From assembly GCA_951394405.1 (NCBI GenBank), contig OX596336.1, positions 2,232,001-2,296,000 on the forward strand: a DNA stretch of 64,000 nucleotides, read 5' to 3'. Of the stretch, positions 45,742 to 57,938 are shown in pieces. A program made the position numbers and the translations under genes. Under the pieces are notes generated by a model, which searched no databases, had not been told where the DNA came from, and was given only the letters and a program-made list of their open reading frames with translations. This DNA comes from Coprinellus micaceus. Lineage: Eukaryota; Basidiomycota; Agaricomycetes; Agaricales; Psathyrellaceae. Positions within the stretch are counted from its first letter, which is position 1. The number at the start of each line of letters is the position of its first letter.

Positions 45742-48363
45742 ATGGCCTCCTCCTCCAACTTTGCCGCCGCCCTCGAGACGTGGCGCACCATTAACCTCTC
45801 TGAGCTCCAGAAGAAGCTCGACGGCCAGGGCATAGAGATCGTCGACAACCAGAAGGAGGGCTTGCTTGGGCGCAAGGCGTTGGCCGACAAGACCAAGGGT
45901 GCGTCCCCCCTTCGAAATATCAATGCGTTGGCTAAACATGCTCTAGAATTTAAAAAGCTCCCTGACGCTGACAAGCTGAATGCGTTCAAGGCTTTGTTAA
46001 AGGGTGTGTGCCGGCCCCTTGGCACCAGACATTGCTCTGACATCACACCCAGCATACCAAACCGAGATCGACGGTATCACCAAGCGTTGCAAGACCTCTG
46101 ACAATGCCTTCCTTCACGTATACAAGGTGTTGGCAGAAGCACCCGACCCGTATCCGCTCCTAGAAGCAGCCGTTGTGAGTCCAACCCTCGAACATTACCC
46201 CGCAGTACGGACTCAATTGACTGGCTAATTCAGGACCAGGCAGTTCGTGTCACGGAGGCGCTCGAACGCGAGGAAGAGAACAAGCGCCTGCGCGAGGAGA
46301 ATGCAGAGTTGCGCAAGAAGCTCGCTGAGCTGCCTACTCTGGAAGGCAGCAAGAAGAAGTTGGAGGTCAAGGTTGAGCAGCTGGAGCAGAAGGTGCGTGT
46401 CTTTGCTTTCAGTGGAACGGGCTACTCATGACTTGTAGATGGACGACATAATCCAAGAAAAGGTGGCCCAGAAGGCCAATGAACTCCATGGTACATACGA
46501 CGAGAGAATTAGAAACTACGAGGAACGGTGCGTTTTCTGGATCCCGTCGCGTTAGTCCGCTGTCTCACTCCACCGCAGCGAGCAAGACCTGCAGAAACAA
46601 GTCACCCTCGCGAACAAGCAACTTCGCGATCTTCGTGCGTCGCACGACTCAAACCAAGCGAAACTCATCGACCACTCTCAGCGGCAAGATCAGGAAGTCA
46701 TCTCCAAACTTGCCGAGGTGGACATGATCGTTGCCGACCTTGACCGTGCCAACGCCCGTGTGGCCTCCCTCGAACGCCGAAACGAAATTCTCCGCGCCGA
46801 AACTGAGACGTTGCGTTCACCCTCATCTGCCAACGTCCCCCCCAATTCTACGTCCACCTCCGACCGTATCGTTGCTCTCGAGGGCCAAGTAGCTGATCTG
46901 GAAGGCGAGACGGAACGGCTGCAGCGCGCGCTGGAGGGACAGAAGGCGACAGCGGTGGAGGCTGAGAGGGAGAAAGAGCGTAGGGTTGACGACTTGAAGG
47001 AAGAGGTGAGACGAAGAGGTGTGGAGGTGGACGGTTTGAAGAAAAAGCTGGACGAGCTGAGCGATTATGATGAAATCAAGAGGGAACTGGATATCATGAA
47101 GGTGTGTACATTCCCCTACGTTCTGCATTCACATAGACTTACAATGATATAGTATGTCGAATTCTCTGGCTTGGAAGAGGACGACGCAGACAGCGAGAGT
47201 GAGCTGCCCAATGGGAATGGTTTGGGCCTACACCTCCCGGACCCGAACGCAGAGAAGGCGAACCATGAGCACGGCACGTCACTTGAAATTCTGCTTGCGA
47301 CAAAGAACAAGCGAATGCAAGAGGAGTTGACCAAATTCCGGGTCAGTCTCTACGCCTCTGCAACTCTATATCCGCTCCTAACGAGTTCCCTAGATCCTTC
47401 ACACCGAACTCCAAGGATCCCTCCGCAGCGTTGAGCAAAGGCTCGACATCACAGCCGTGGAGCTCGAGAAGCAAAAGGAACTCAACGAGAAACTTGAGAA
47501 CGACCTCTTCTCCATTGACCAACGCGATTCTACGCCATCCACGAACACTCCTTCCGGCAAGGGCAAAGGCAAACAACCTGCGACAGCCGAAGACTTGGCC
47601 GGCAACACAGATGACCTCCTAGCAGGCCTCGACCTCAACCCCTCAAAGCGAACCTCCCTCCCTTCATCGAATGACCCCTCAGTCCGCTCGACCCCCATCC
47701 CCTTCACAGCCCCCTCCAACGCTAACGGTGCCCCCACCTCCGGCTCCTCAGCAGACACATCCATCCTCCCCATCGTCACCTCCCAACGCGACCGCTTCCG
47801 CCAACGCAACGCCGAGCTCGAGGAAGAACTCAGGAAACAGTATACCATCATCTCGGAGCTACGCTCAGAGGTCAAGAATCTGCAGGCGGATAACTTGAAG
47901 TTGTATGAGAAAGTTAGGTATATGCAGAGTTATAGAGGAGAAGAAGGGGGGGCATCGAGTAATCCGTATGTTGGAGGGAGTCGGCCGGGGAGCGAGGTTG
48001 GGATGTACCCGACGGCTGGGACGGAGCATGGAGATGTTAGTCGGAAATATCAGAGCCAGTACGAGGAGACGATCAATCCGTTTGAGGCGTTTAGAGGTCG
48101 AGTAAGTGATCCACGCACTTCTGGTAGGTACGTTCGTGTACTCAATTCTTACACCCTAGGAACAAACCCGTGCGTACCAGTCTCTCAACCCGCTCGAACG
48201 CACCGTTCTGCTCCTTACACGGCCCATTATGGGGAGTCGGCGGGCACGTACGATTTTCTTCCTTTACGCCATTGCCCTACATGTACTGGTGATGTACACA
48301 TCGTATTCATGCACAGCTAGCTCCAGGGACGGGGTGCAGGCGCAGGCAAATCCATACCATTAA
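45742..48363 (+). CDS. Golgi coiled-coil protein CASP (Coy1 type)
   Basis: Golgi golgin of the CASP/Coy1 family, tail-anchored with a long cytoplasmic coiled coil that functions in intra-Golgi traffic. It is 735 residues from nine exons: 45742-45898, 45947-46003, 46053-46174, 46234-46392, 46439-46527, 46579-47101, 47153-47341, 47394-48101, 48160-48363. The N-terminus matches the family (ALETWRTINLSELQKKLD, LADKTKEFKKLPD). Residues about 110-650 are mostly coiled coil with a Ser/Pro-rich break near 500-560. The diagnostic C-terminus is present: NPFEAFRGREQTRAYQSLNP, LERTVLLLTRPIMGSRRART, then the membrane segment IFFLYAIALHVLVMYTSY. A short lumenal tail follows. Convergent with BRE1 (415 bp between stops). 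Confidence 0.95.
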
Positions 48364-48778
48364 TTAGACAGTAGAACGCAGGGGGTTCGATAATATACCT
48401 GGACATTCGGGCCTCTCTACCTGGTTGTTCTCGATGAGCAAGGTGACTGCGTCTGCAATTGTGATCTTCCGTTGCGTAAGGAAGTTGATAGCGCGGTGAA
48501 ATATCATAGATTATAATAAACAAGTAGAGGGGGAGGTATCGGCAAAGACAGCGTAAAAACAACAATAAAATAAAAACAGATGATGTATAGGGTTAAGCTA
48601 AGCTAGAGTCGATGAGAGGAGACTATGCGTGGGGACATGAGTTCATAACGACGAGACGGAGGTGACGCAGCCAAAAGAAGTAGACCGGGAATAGCATGGC
48701 CCACGAAAGACGAACGGAAATAAAGATACCTGTGAGACCACCCAACAGGGAACAGGGAGGCAACAACAACCCGGGGGA
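48364..48778. other. Convergent 3' region, CASP / BRE1
   Basis: 415 bp between convergent stops; AT-rich stretch near 48540-48600 consistent with 3' UTR or polyadenylation sequence. No gene seen. Confidence 0.5.
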
Positions 48779-51700
48779 TCATTGCATGTAGTAGGTCTGC
48801 ACATCGCCCTGACCGAACGGCACTTGGCAAGCAGGGCATTTGCGCTGCCGTGTTGCTATTCTGGCGTCGATACAGTCTTTGCAGAAGCCTATCGTAGAAT
48901 CGTATGTGGTGAGTACTGCGTTCGCGCGCTCAAATGTGGGAGGAAAGAAACGCAATACGCACTGTGCATGCATTTTGTTATGACCACATTCCTGAGTTTA
49001 TCCTTACATGTTGAGCAATACACGAGAGTCCGCATGTATTGCAACACCTCGTTATCGCTGCCACCCTGGTGCAATGCGTGTCTTGTCGTGGCCTCCTGCT
49101 TCAGCCGTTCAATTTGCTGCTCCATCTGCCGCCGTTGGATGTCCCATTCGACTTGTTTGCTTCGGAGTATCCTGTTGTCGTCGTCTATTCTCTTTCTCGC
49201 TCTTTCGTAGCCCGACGTATGCTGATATTACAATTAGTATGCCATCTTCGACTGATGAGAAAGAGGGAAACAGAAAACGTACACTGTGGCAAATGTTCGC
49301 AGCTCTGAGGAGTTGTGCTTGAAGCCCGGCGCCGTATATGGTCACCTCGGCCTTTTCGTTCAGCGCCTCGATCTTCAGCTTGGTGACAGTGTGGACCTCC
49401 TCTCGTAACACTCTCTGTAGAGGTTTAAAATTAGTGGTGGGGGCCAGTTGAGTTTCCTAGTACGCACAATTGTTTTTTCTGCTTCTTTCACCCGGGCCGA
49501 CATATCCTGCACGGCCTTGTCACCCTTCTCCTGTGCCCGTACCAACGCCTTCTTTTCCACTTCCAACGCTTCCTTCTCCCTCATCGTGGCGAAATATTTG
49601 TTCTCACTCCTCGCCTTCTCCCCAACCGCCTTCGTCACCTTCTCCTCCATCTGATGCAGGTCGAAAACCTTGCTCTCCACCTGCTTCCCCAGCGTCTCCC
49701 ATGCGCTGCCCAGTTTCTCCAATTCTTTGAACAGGTCTCCCTCTGATGATTCGAGGGACACCTTCAATAAATTCTGCCTCTCCAACTCCTCAGCTTGTCT
49801 CTTGATCTGCTTGTTCAGCTTTGCAACATCCGGAGGCACCGTGTCTAGACAGTCAGCCCCGTACACCTTCTTAAACTCCTCCAGTTCCTTCGACAGCCTG
49901 ATCACCCTCTCCTCCGCGTCGATGCGAGATTTCACAAGGGCTTCATGATCTGGTGGTTGCCCTGCACCACCCAGCTGCGATAAGGCCGTCTCCGCTGCTT
50001 GAACGCGCATCTCGGCGTCGGCCTTCTCATGCCTGAGTTCGTTGATTAGCTGAGCTTCATCCGGGTTGCCTTGGAGGAAGAACCGGAGTAGGTCCCCTTG
50101 TCTTTCATTAGCAGCTAGTCGAGCCTTACACCGAGCTAGTTCGGAATTGAGGACCGATATCCGTTCCTAGTATTACTGGTCAACACAACCTCAGTAATAG
50201 ACGGTTTGTGGCACTTACGGTTTGGTTCAGGGTTAGCTCCTTAAACTCGGACAGTGCCGCCCATTTGCGCTCGTCTTTCTGCCTCCGTTCAACGAGTTCC
50301 GAAAAGTGTTGGTCCCGTTGCTCCCGAAGTCGTGTATTTTCCGCGTCCCGTTTGAGCATCATCGTCCTCATATTTTCGATCACCTCAGCTGAAGCAGCCT
50401 GGTAACAACATTAGAATAGGTTCGAAAAAGGGGAACCTCGCTTACCAGGACGCTCTGTTGCCATTGTTCTCGATTCTGATAAACTTTTTCAAGATCCTGC
50501 TGAGCCGTCTTGAGAGCCAGTTGTAAGCCGGCGTTCGTCTGGCCCAGGTTCTCGAAAGCGGGGGGCAACGTTACTTCAACGGGTCCCCGTCTATCCTAAC
50601 AGGCGGCACCCTCAGGATCATGTGTGGTAGAGACCATTGACTGCAGACTCACCTCAGGTATTTCCCAAAGCATCTTCTGAAGCTCATCCCTTTCGGTTTC
50701 TAGCTCAGCAATCCGCTTTTCCCAGTTTTCCACCGATTCAGGGAGCAGAACAACCCTAGGTTGTGCGTCTGCTGGCGCTTCTGGCCCGGGCGTTGGCGAT
50801 TGTGATTGCACCTGCTGGGAAACATTAGAGCACGAAGATGCGCGATTTAGCATTAGAACTCCCACCATTGATAAGAACCGAGCCACTCACTGAAGGAGAG
50901 GACGGCTTCCGTTCTGTATCCTCTGTTGCCCGGTCGCCCTCTTTCGGTGTCGATACTTTTGACGCCGCTTTCTGTTTCTGGGGGTTGACCAGGTCGATCG
51001 TTTTACTTTGGACCCGTTCTAGACGATTTTCTGCCCCCATAAGCTCGTTGTGGTATCGTTCCCTCTCAGACATGCAGTCGTCCAACTGTTTCTTGAGAAA
51101 GTCTACTTGGGATCGAAGGGCGGCGCACTGGTGGACAGGCACGATTGATATGAACGCGCAAGTCAGTGCCACAGGAATGGATTGACGTACCTCTGTTTGG
51201 GACTCCTGGAACTCCTCCCAATAGGTTTTCTTGAATACTAACGACTGTTCCGACCCTCGCGACTGTATCAATCTATTTACCAGAGCTTCCGTCACGGTGG
51301 CAGTTTTCCCCAAGGCTTCGTGTAGTTCTGGTAACGACTCTTCGTCCACATGTGCCACAACGTTGAACACATCTTTAATTGGAAGTTAGTCACGGAGAGG
51401 GATCACCGACAACGTTACTCAATTACCTTTGCCTTGAATATTGGAGGGAGTCATGTCGTCCGGCTTGACGAACGCACGAACGGTCTCGAGGAGCTGGAAG
51501 AAGAGGCGTGTCTTTCAGCAAGGGCATCTTCGCCACATGTACCTTGGAGCATCCTCACCTGCGACCAACACGCAGCCATAGCCGCCAGGCCCGCCTCGCA
51601 TGTCGTTTTGCGGCGCTCCAATTCTTCAATCCTTGCCATGTTTCTCTCGTTCTCGCGATGATAATGCTTCATCCGCCTATAGATAGCCTCTTTTCGAAAA

Positions 51701-51911
51701 TTCTAGACCTCGCTCTGTAAGGCCACGCCAGAGTGTCTCTGTGAAATGCTGTCCTCACCTCGAGGTTCCCCTGGAATATTTGCTCGTCCTCTGTCAGGTC
51801 GGAGTGGCCATTGACCTGTGGTGTGCCGTTGGTGCCCGTCAAGACACGCTTCTTTGCAACTGTGACGTCTCCATCGTCTGTGTGAGGACGTTTTCTGGAG
51901 AGTTCGCTCAT
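48779..51911 (-). CDS. BRE1: E3 ubiquitin ligase Bre1 (RNF20/40)
   Basis: Nuclear E3 ligase that, with Rad6, monoubiquitinates histone H2B. It is 824 residues from 12 exons: 51911-51759, 51702-51559, 51493-51427, 51372-51191, 51127-50891, 50814-50653, 50595-50446, 50398-50219, 50166-49468, 49414-49283, 49221-48963, 48888-48779. N-terminal LENFRKEAIYRRMKHY begins a coiled coil that fills most of the protein; family text includes VYGADCLDTVPPDVAKLNKQ and LGSAWETLGKQV. The C-terminal RING is complete: YCSTCKDKLRNVVITKCMHS, then FCKDCIDARIATRQRKCPAC, ending FGQGDVQTYYMQ. Intron 11 splits the RING at CMH/SFC. Ordinary length for the family. Bre1 supports transcription elongation and downstream H3 methylation. 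Confidence 0.96.
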
Positions 51912-52042
51912 ATCGAGGAGGAGGGGAGAGGATGGTGAGGACGAGAGTTGGCTTGCAAGGAACGACTGGCGGGGCTTGTTTGGCAACGATTACTTAATTG
52001 ATCTCACATGCCTAACCACAGTTTAGGGTCTCTACCGAACCA

Positions 52043-54258
52043 CTACAGCCTCAGTCGAACCCCCTGCTCCAGCTCCACAATCTCGCAGTCTGCAGCGCTG
52101 CCATCCCCGATTTGCGTCTCTATGCATGCAAGGTCCAGATGCTGCCCAATTCATCAGCTTGGAACGTAGGGAGCCGCCATAACACTCACCTTGTCCAGGA
52201 CAGTCATGGGCTGATGCCATATGGCCGTGTCGTATGCAATGCCTTGTGCGGTGCTTGCCCAGAACGCCCGCACAGTCTTGAGATCGGGCTTGTCATCTGC
52301 TCCGTTCTGCGCGACTACCACCAAGTATCGCTCGCTCGTTTCCTTCAGACCTTCTGTCCCACCCTTTCCCATCGGAACGAACACCTGGTTGGTGTATGGA
52401 TGGCGTTCCATCGTCGTCAACACAGTGGTTCCGTCTGGGGTAATGTCAGTGAGTGCTTGGCATCTGTAGACGGAAACCCCTGCAGTTGCCCCTGACTCGG
52501 CGGGGTAGCTCGATTCGAGGAGAGAGAGCTTGTGGAACTTGTTCGCGGTTCCAGCGTTGGCTGGCGTGATCTTCGTCCCCTTGGGGGCAGCAGTCAGGTC
52601 GGAGTAGCCTTGAATGACCTGACCGAACGGCGCAAACGCTTCTGGCGTCAGAGGCAGAACAGGAACTGCCGTTACCTGTGAGGGCAGTGGGGAGGGTGAC
52701 ATGGATGGGGAAGGAGGGGTGGTCGTCGGTGACTCAATGTCTTCCGTTCCAGCGGGAACGGATACTGAAGTAGATGGAGGCAAAGTGGTGGTGCCCGCCT
52801 TTACCCCGATAACCCTAACCCGCTTCACGCCCCCATCAGGGTATATTGTCATCTTGACATGGGTGAACACGGTGTTCTCTACGTTCTCGAGGTGGAAGTA
52901 ATGTTGTCTATGCGGTCCGAGCTTCGTTCTAGGTAAGATCACTGTCCACTTCAGATTCTCTCCGCCTTGAGCCTGAACATCTAGATCATCTTCCGCATAT
53001 GTCGCCTCGAGTTCGCAGCTATCAGGGAAGTTTCCTTTGAAATGCGCAGTGTCGAGTTCGACTTGTGCGAGATAAGCAGGGGCGCCACTGTGGATGGAAA
53101 GGTGAGTGGGATCGAACCTCACCTTAACTGCGGACTCACAGCTTGATTACCACCCAGTCTTTGTGACCCTTGGTTCTACTCCGCTTCGTTTCCCAACCAT
53201 CACCCATATCCGCCCCACGGCCGGGTAGAATCAGGTTCGACCCAACCCCAAAGTGCTGATCGGACACATAGACGACACGTCCTCCAGCAAAGACATGAGC
53301 AAGATCGAAGTGCGTCGTCCCCTCGGGGTGAACGGGAGCGACATCTCCATAAACTCTGAACCGACCCTATTCGAGGAGATCACATTAACGTCCGGGCACA
53401 ACGGAGGAAAGGCACCGGCGAACATACCACTCCGCCGTCAGGATAGATCCTCAACTTCACAAAGTTAACGACATCAGTTCGAGGGATCTTGAAGAGGTGT
53501 CGCGCGCTGGGGCCCAGGCCAGTCTTAGGAAGGACTTCCGACCACTAAAACGAGCCAAGGGCAATTCATGAAACAGTCAGCAACTCCGATCCGGTTATCT
53601 ATGACGGGGTGCAAGGTGTCGCTCACCCGTTTATCGTCGACACGCGGGTTCTCATCCGGAGCTCCGTGCAGGATTTCGACGGAAGCTTCAGGAGCTTCGT
53701 TTCCTACGTTCCCCCAAGAATCAGCACGTGTGTGTATCCCGCCACTGTGAGGTTAAGTGGGCAAGCAGTCTCACCATTGAAGTTGGCAGTGTCGATGTCG
53801 AAACCAATGATACGGCCAGGAGTTCCAAGTTGGACGATGACCCTACAAAACCGAGTTTCGGGAATGGCCAGCAGAATTGCCGCAGGAAAACGCACCAATC
53901 GTAGTCGGGGTTGTGCCGACGGGTCTCCCACCCATCGAAGAGGGCACCGTTCGGACCAAACTGCCCTTTCAAACTCTGCGCGGGCTATACATGGAAGGTC
54001 AAGAGACTGTTAGACATCTATCAACGGCTTCAAAAGGAGTTACGAACTCACCCCAACTGACAAGAGGTTCTGCGCCTCTGCGAAGAACTCATCAGAAACA
54101 TCCACAATACGTGCTCCAATGGCGACACTAGACAGCTCTAGAGCATCTCGTATTCAGTATCTATCACCCAAGTACAAGCTGCGAGGCCACGGGAGCGTAC
54201 CTGTGAATGGTGATAAACTTTCTTTGAACTGGTCCAGGGGTAGCTGTTCGAACTGCAT
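52043..54258 (-). CDS. Allantoicase / ureidoglycolate lyase fusion (Dal2-Dal3)
   Basis: Predicted bifunctional purine-degradation enzyme, 572 residues from nine exons: 54258-54201, 54137-54052, 53984-53896, 53842-53775, 53703-53627, 53544-53428, 53366-53140, 53087-52190, 52141-52043. Residues 1-337 are allantoicase with two repeats: [55 protein letters not shown], then GRGADMGDGWETKRSRTKGH, KDWVVIKLGAPAYL, LDTAHFKGNFPDS. This part cuts allantoate to urea and ureidoglycolate. A Thr/Ser/Pro linker (338-378) joins a ureidoglycolate lyase domain (APFGQVIQGY, NKFHKLSLLESSYP, ERHPYTNQVFVPMG, TAIWHQPMTVLDK), which makes glyoxylate and urea. Exon 9 is placed by its ACIETQIGDGSAADCEI. A Met at 53122 lies inside intron 7 and is not a start. 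Likely nitrogen-regulated. Confidence 0.94.
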
Positions 54259-54749
54259 TGCTGAATCAAGAAATAGGTAGCTGAACCTCGCGAACTGGTC
54301 TATAAGCTGCGTGCAAACTGGGAATCTGGTGAGCAAGCCAGAAGATTATGTGAGTCAGACGAGAGAAACTTCGCACATAAGAAGGCTGGGCAAAATCGAC
54401 CTCGTCGCTTACTCGATACACCTGGGGTGCGAGCGTGAAGCACGCGACCTTATTATAGAGGGCAGGATAGGGGCCGGTCCGGCAAGCGCGACATATGGGA
54501 ATGGAGTCTCGAGGATCGCACGTGGAATGCACCCTTTATCTGCAGGAACCCTTGAGCCTAGATAACGACGAAGGCGTCTTTCGGCCATGAATCGTCTGAG
54601 CTTCGGGATTGGGGGTTGGAGGATAGCTTCTTGAGTCGTCGTCGCAAATTAACGCTGCTCTATCTACGCCCGTGTACATAAAGATAATGGTGCGGTAAGA
54701 CTATCAATGATGCGGATGACCGCCGCTCCGTCTGCGCACATACGCCTGG
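54259..54749. other. Intergenic, 490 bp
   Basis: Between the F-box stop and the allantoicase start, so it holds the allantoicase promoter. Several GATA core motifs would be expected for nitrogen control, but I did not see a convincing cluster. Open frames here are antisense noise. Confidence 0.45.
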
Positions 54750-56405
54750 CTATATGAAGTCCAACTCAAGCTCTAACCCCTCGGTCTGCATCGCTTTGAG
54801 TCGTTGAATGTCCCCAAGGTGACTGGACGGTATGTCCATCTTGACACTTCTTAGCTGCTCCACCCCCTCTTCTCGAAAGTAGAAACGAGACTCAACCATG
54901 TCTGCGATCGTCCCATCCATCGTATCGAGGCAGTTCCCTCGCACGGTGAGCTCCTTTAGCTTCGGGAGGAGGCCCGTTCTTCGCCTACTACTGGCCGTTT
55001 CATCACCGCTCACGCCTTCGCCTCCAAGTTCGTCACCAGGGACCGTTGTGCCACCGACCAGTGTATAAACGCCATCCAGCAGTGTAAGTACGGCATGGGT
55101 CTCCGAGTAGAGTGCGTAGTTTAGTAAATCGAAGGCCAAGTCCTTTACGAACGGCTCCCAAGTCCAGTCTCGGCGATCGTCGATAACGAACTCCTCCAAC
55201 TGCCACAGGGAAAGATGCTGGAGAGTGCGCACAAGCTGGTAGAGACGCATGCCAGAATCGTGCAGTTCCAGGGTTGACAAGTTGCACAGGGATCGGCTTA
55301 GGAACCCCTCGAAGGGTACATGTGCCCATCCGTAGGTGTCCAGTGATCCTCGCACACATACGGTAAGACCCCCCAACGCTGGTAGAGTCACCCGCTCGAA
55401 GAACGCGGTGAAGTGCTCGTTTCCAACGCTCACGGACAACCTTTTGAGCCATGTATGAACGACCGGTTCTTCAGGTAAAGGTCCGAACAGGGCATCTGCC
55501 TTGAAGTTGAACTCTTCCAACCGATCGCATTTGCTGAGGAGATGGAGAGTAGTGCCGATCGAAGGCACATAATCGAGCGTGAGTGTTGAGAGTTGGTGCC
55601 AAGGCACGCCAACGGTGCTATTTCCTAGTAGGTCGAGTTCTGGGACACGCGAGATGTGAAGGGCGTTCAGCCGAGGTACGCCCTGGAACACGCCGAAGAT
55701 ATATCGCTCCTCCCGTTCATAGACTCGGGACGAGGTCCGGAACCTGAACCTCTCGAGCATCGGTGCCGGTGATATAATCCTTTTGTCCGGTATTGAAGCT
55801 GAATATCCAGAAGAAATTGCGTTTGCTGTGGGTCCCGGGGGGTTTCCGAATACCAGTCGCGAACCGGCGAGGGAGAGGTCGACGTCCATCCAGCGGGCAG
55901 TATGTTGGAAGAATAGGACGAGGATCCGGCCGGCGGCCAGTGCGTTTAGGTTTGCCTCGTTTTGTTGGTGCAGGGATAGAATGAGGGGAAGGGATCCCGA
56001 GCGAGCCAACCAAAGCTCGGCTAAGCCTGGCGCAGGACACGCACTACCCATTGCGACATACACGCCTAGACGCTGCCACAGCTGAGGAAGCGTTACCGCT
56101 ATCTCTCGCCAGACGCGACATATTCGACACAGAAGAAGGGGCGCGGTTAAGGGGCTAATATATTTATTTCGGTTATACCATGGGTACGGCCCGTCGATTG
56201 GCGGTGGCTCTGGAAGGCAGTTGAGGAACACTTCTGCCCATACCTCCCATGGTAATGTTGTGACGACGTCGAAGCTGGAAGTTTTCGCCTGGGAGATAGA
56301 TGTAGAAGACGACTCCTTTTGTTCCCGCGAACCTCCAAAGTCGACTGGATATGGGTGATGTTCGAGGATTCGGTGGTTGATGATTGGATCCTGGGATGGG
56401 TACAT
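54750..56405 (-). CDS. F-box protein with leucine-rich-like C-terminal half
   Basis: Single-exon protein of 551 residues. The F-box lies at about 47-100: TTLPWEVWAEVFLNCLPEPP, then PLLLCRICRVWREIAVTLPQ and LWQRLGVYV, the form typical of the large Agaricomycete F-box families. The rest alternates hydrophobic strands and helices (LERFRFRT, PRLNALHISRVPEL, LSTLTLDYVP, LEEFNFKAD, LSTLELHDSG) like an irregular leucine-rich repeat solenoid that would recruit a substrate to an SCF ubiquitin ligase. The start at 56405 (MYPSQDP) is preferred; an in-frame Met at 56495 adds 30 residues. No named orthologue. Such genes are highly duplicated and variable in mushrooms. Confidence 0.87.
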   Translation of the reverse strand: MYPSQDPIINHRILEHHPYPVDFGGSREQKESSSTSISQAKTSSFDVVTTLPWEVWAEVFLNCLPEPPPIDGPYPWYNRNKYISPLTAPLLLCRICRVWREIAVTLPQLWQRLGVYVAMGSACPAPGLAELWLARSGSLPLILSLHQQNEANLNALAAGRILVLFFQHTARWMDVDLSLAGSRLVFGNPPGPTANAISSGYSASIPDKRIISPAPMLERFRFRTSSRVYEREERYIFGVFQGVPRLNALHISRVPELDLLGNSTVGVPWHQLSTLTLDYVPSIGTTLHLLSKCDRLEEFNFKADALFGPLPEEPVVHTWLKRLSVSVGNEHFTAFFERVTLPALGGLTVCVRGSLDTYGWAHVPFEGFLSRSLCNLSTLELHDSGMRLYQLVRTLQHLSLWQLEEFVIDDRRDWTWEPFVKDLAFDLLNYALYSETHAVLTLLDGVYTLVGGTTVPGDELGGEGVSGDETASSRRRTGLLPKLKELTVRGNCLDTMDGTIADMVESRFYFREEGVEQLRSVKMDIPSSHLGDIQRLKAMQTEGLELELDFI

Positions 56406-56768
56406 GATGTTGCGCAATCGCAAAGTGCGGAAGGAAAAGACGAAGCATGGTCGGGCTGCAGGTCTGGGATGGGCCACAGGGAGTGAGACTGACACAGGCG
56501 GTGTCTTGAATCGTCACTAAACGCTCGCTGGACCGGACTCAGGGGGATGGGGAGACTGCCTGTTCTGGGAGGGATGACGTCAAGCCCCTGTCGGCCGAGT
56601 GTGATCGGAGTGCGGGACGAATGCTGAAGAGATTTTGGCGTCGAGGCTTCTGCTTGCTAATGGACGTTGGCGGTGAGAAGGAGGTGAATGGACGTGTGAG
56701 CTCGAACACATCCCATCTTGCTCATCGCACGAAGATATTGAAATAGAAGATATAGATGGGCCAGCCAA
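56406..56768. other. Intergenic, 360 bp
   Basis: Between the MTQ1 stop and the F-box start; contains the F-box promoter. No gene or repeat seen. Confidence 0.5.
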
Positions 56769-57689
56769 TCACATGCGAGCTACGACGGTCCTCTTCTTGC
56801 CCCATGGATCGATCCATATATCTGATCTTGTAACCCTTCCAGTACTTCGCAGAAGGGCTTGGACAGTTTCGGCTTGCTGGTGACCGACTTCTAAAGCCAC
56901 AAGTGCATTTGGCTTGAAGAGCTCAGTACGGCACATCAAGCGCACAATAGCATGATAGAAGTTCAAGCCGGACGGGCCCCCGAACAACGCTTTTGGGTCT
57001 TCGTAGTTGGTAACGGAAGGTGGAAGCTCAAGGTATTCTTCCCAGGATATGTATGGCGGATTGGATGTCAGAATATCGATAGGAAGAGCCATTTCAAGCC
57101 CAGGCGCGGTGGGAAAGTCGTCCGACAGGAAGCTCGCGCGGGTGGTTGTGAAGGTATTGGTTGGGTTCGACTCGCCATCCGAGGCAGACGGGATGCCACA
57201 TAAAGCCGCATTCTCGCTGGCCAAGTGCAGGGCATCAGGCGAGATGTCAACGCCATGTGCCCGCACGCTGCCAGCTGGCCAGAGGTGACAGAGCAGCAGG
57301 GGAACGCAGCCACTGCCTGTACCCAGGTCCAGCAAGCTGATTGGCGTTTGTGGTGTGGGCGACACTGTTCCGGCGAGCTTCATTACCCAGTGCTCGGTCT
57401 CTGGACGCGGGATAAGGGTTGGGGCCCGAGTGAGGAGATTAAGGGGCCCAAAAGGTTGGGTTCCTATGGAAGAATATCGTTAGAACGAAAACTTGAAAGC
57501 ATCCTGGACGAGGACTGCCGCACCAAGGATGTATTGGAGTGGTTCTCCGAGTGATCTCCGCCGCACCATCTCGTCGAGAGAGGGCGGAGCTGCGCTGGCG
57601 GACGCTGCCTGCTGCATCCATTTGAACTCGTGGGTGGCCTGGGGAGCGCCCAGGGCCCTTGTGAGGGCCGCGAGGAGGCGTGTGGTCAT
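56769..57689 (-). CDS. MTQ1: Peptide chain release factor N5-glutamine methyltransferase (HemK/Mtq1)
   Basis: S-adenosylmethionine-dependent enzyme that methylates the Gln of the GGQ motif in (mitochondrial) release factor. It is 286 residues from exons 57689-57524 and 57463-56769. The N-terminal helical part contains RRRSLGEPLQYILGTQPFG and LNLLTRAPTLIPRPETEHW, hallmark HemK text. The methylase core has LDLGTGSGCVPLLL (SAM-binding motif I), GVDISPDALHLASENA, and the catalytic NPPY in ILTSNPPYISWEEYLEL. EVGHQQAETVQALL closes the domain. The N-terminus MTTRLLAALTRALG is basic and amphipathic, which fits mitochondrial import, but this is inference. Divergent from ERT1 with 249 bp between starts. 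Confidence 0.93.
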
Positions 57690-57938
57690 CGTCGAGGACA
57701 GCGAGCAGGACGGGCGGCAATGCGGGAGATGGATGGCCCTGGTCGGTTTGGTTCGCGGGCCGGTGGCAGAGGCTGGTTTGCGGCTTGAGTTGATTCGGCC
57801 GCGGTTGAACAAATAAAATCATCAGGACGTGATCAAGAGCAGAGCACGTATTTCTCTGGTCCTTTTCGTCGTCGGTTTCGCCCCTCCTCATCGTCCTCGA
57901 CGTTCCCCAGCCCCCCACCACACAACACCCACGGCATC
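57690..57938. promoter_or_regulatory. Bidirectional promoter, MTQ1 / ERT1
   Basis: 249 bp between divergent starts. It includes an AT-rich AACAAATAAAATCATC stretch near 57808-57823 and pyrimidine-rich sequence just before the ERT1 start. No named site is convincing. Confidence 0.45.

Noticed and set aside
44743..46101. 452-codon plus-strand open frame antisense to uS9m
   Set aside because: Low-complexity Gly/Arg/Glu composition mirrors the codons of uS9m on the other strand; only its last part (from 45742) is real, being exon 1 of CASP.
52154..53122. Open frame starting MRFDPTHLS taken as the start of the allantoicase gene
   Set aside because: Those first residues lie in a 52-nt intron; splicing 53139-53088 gives VVIKLGAPAYL, and six upstream exons encode the first allantoicase repeat.
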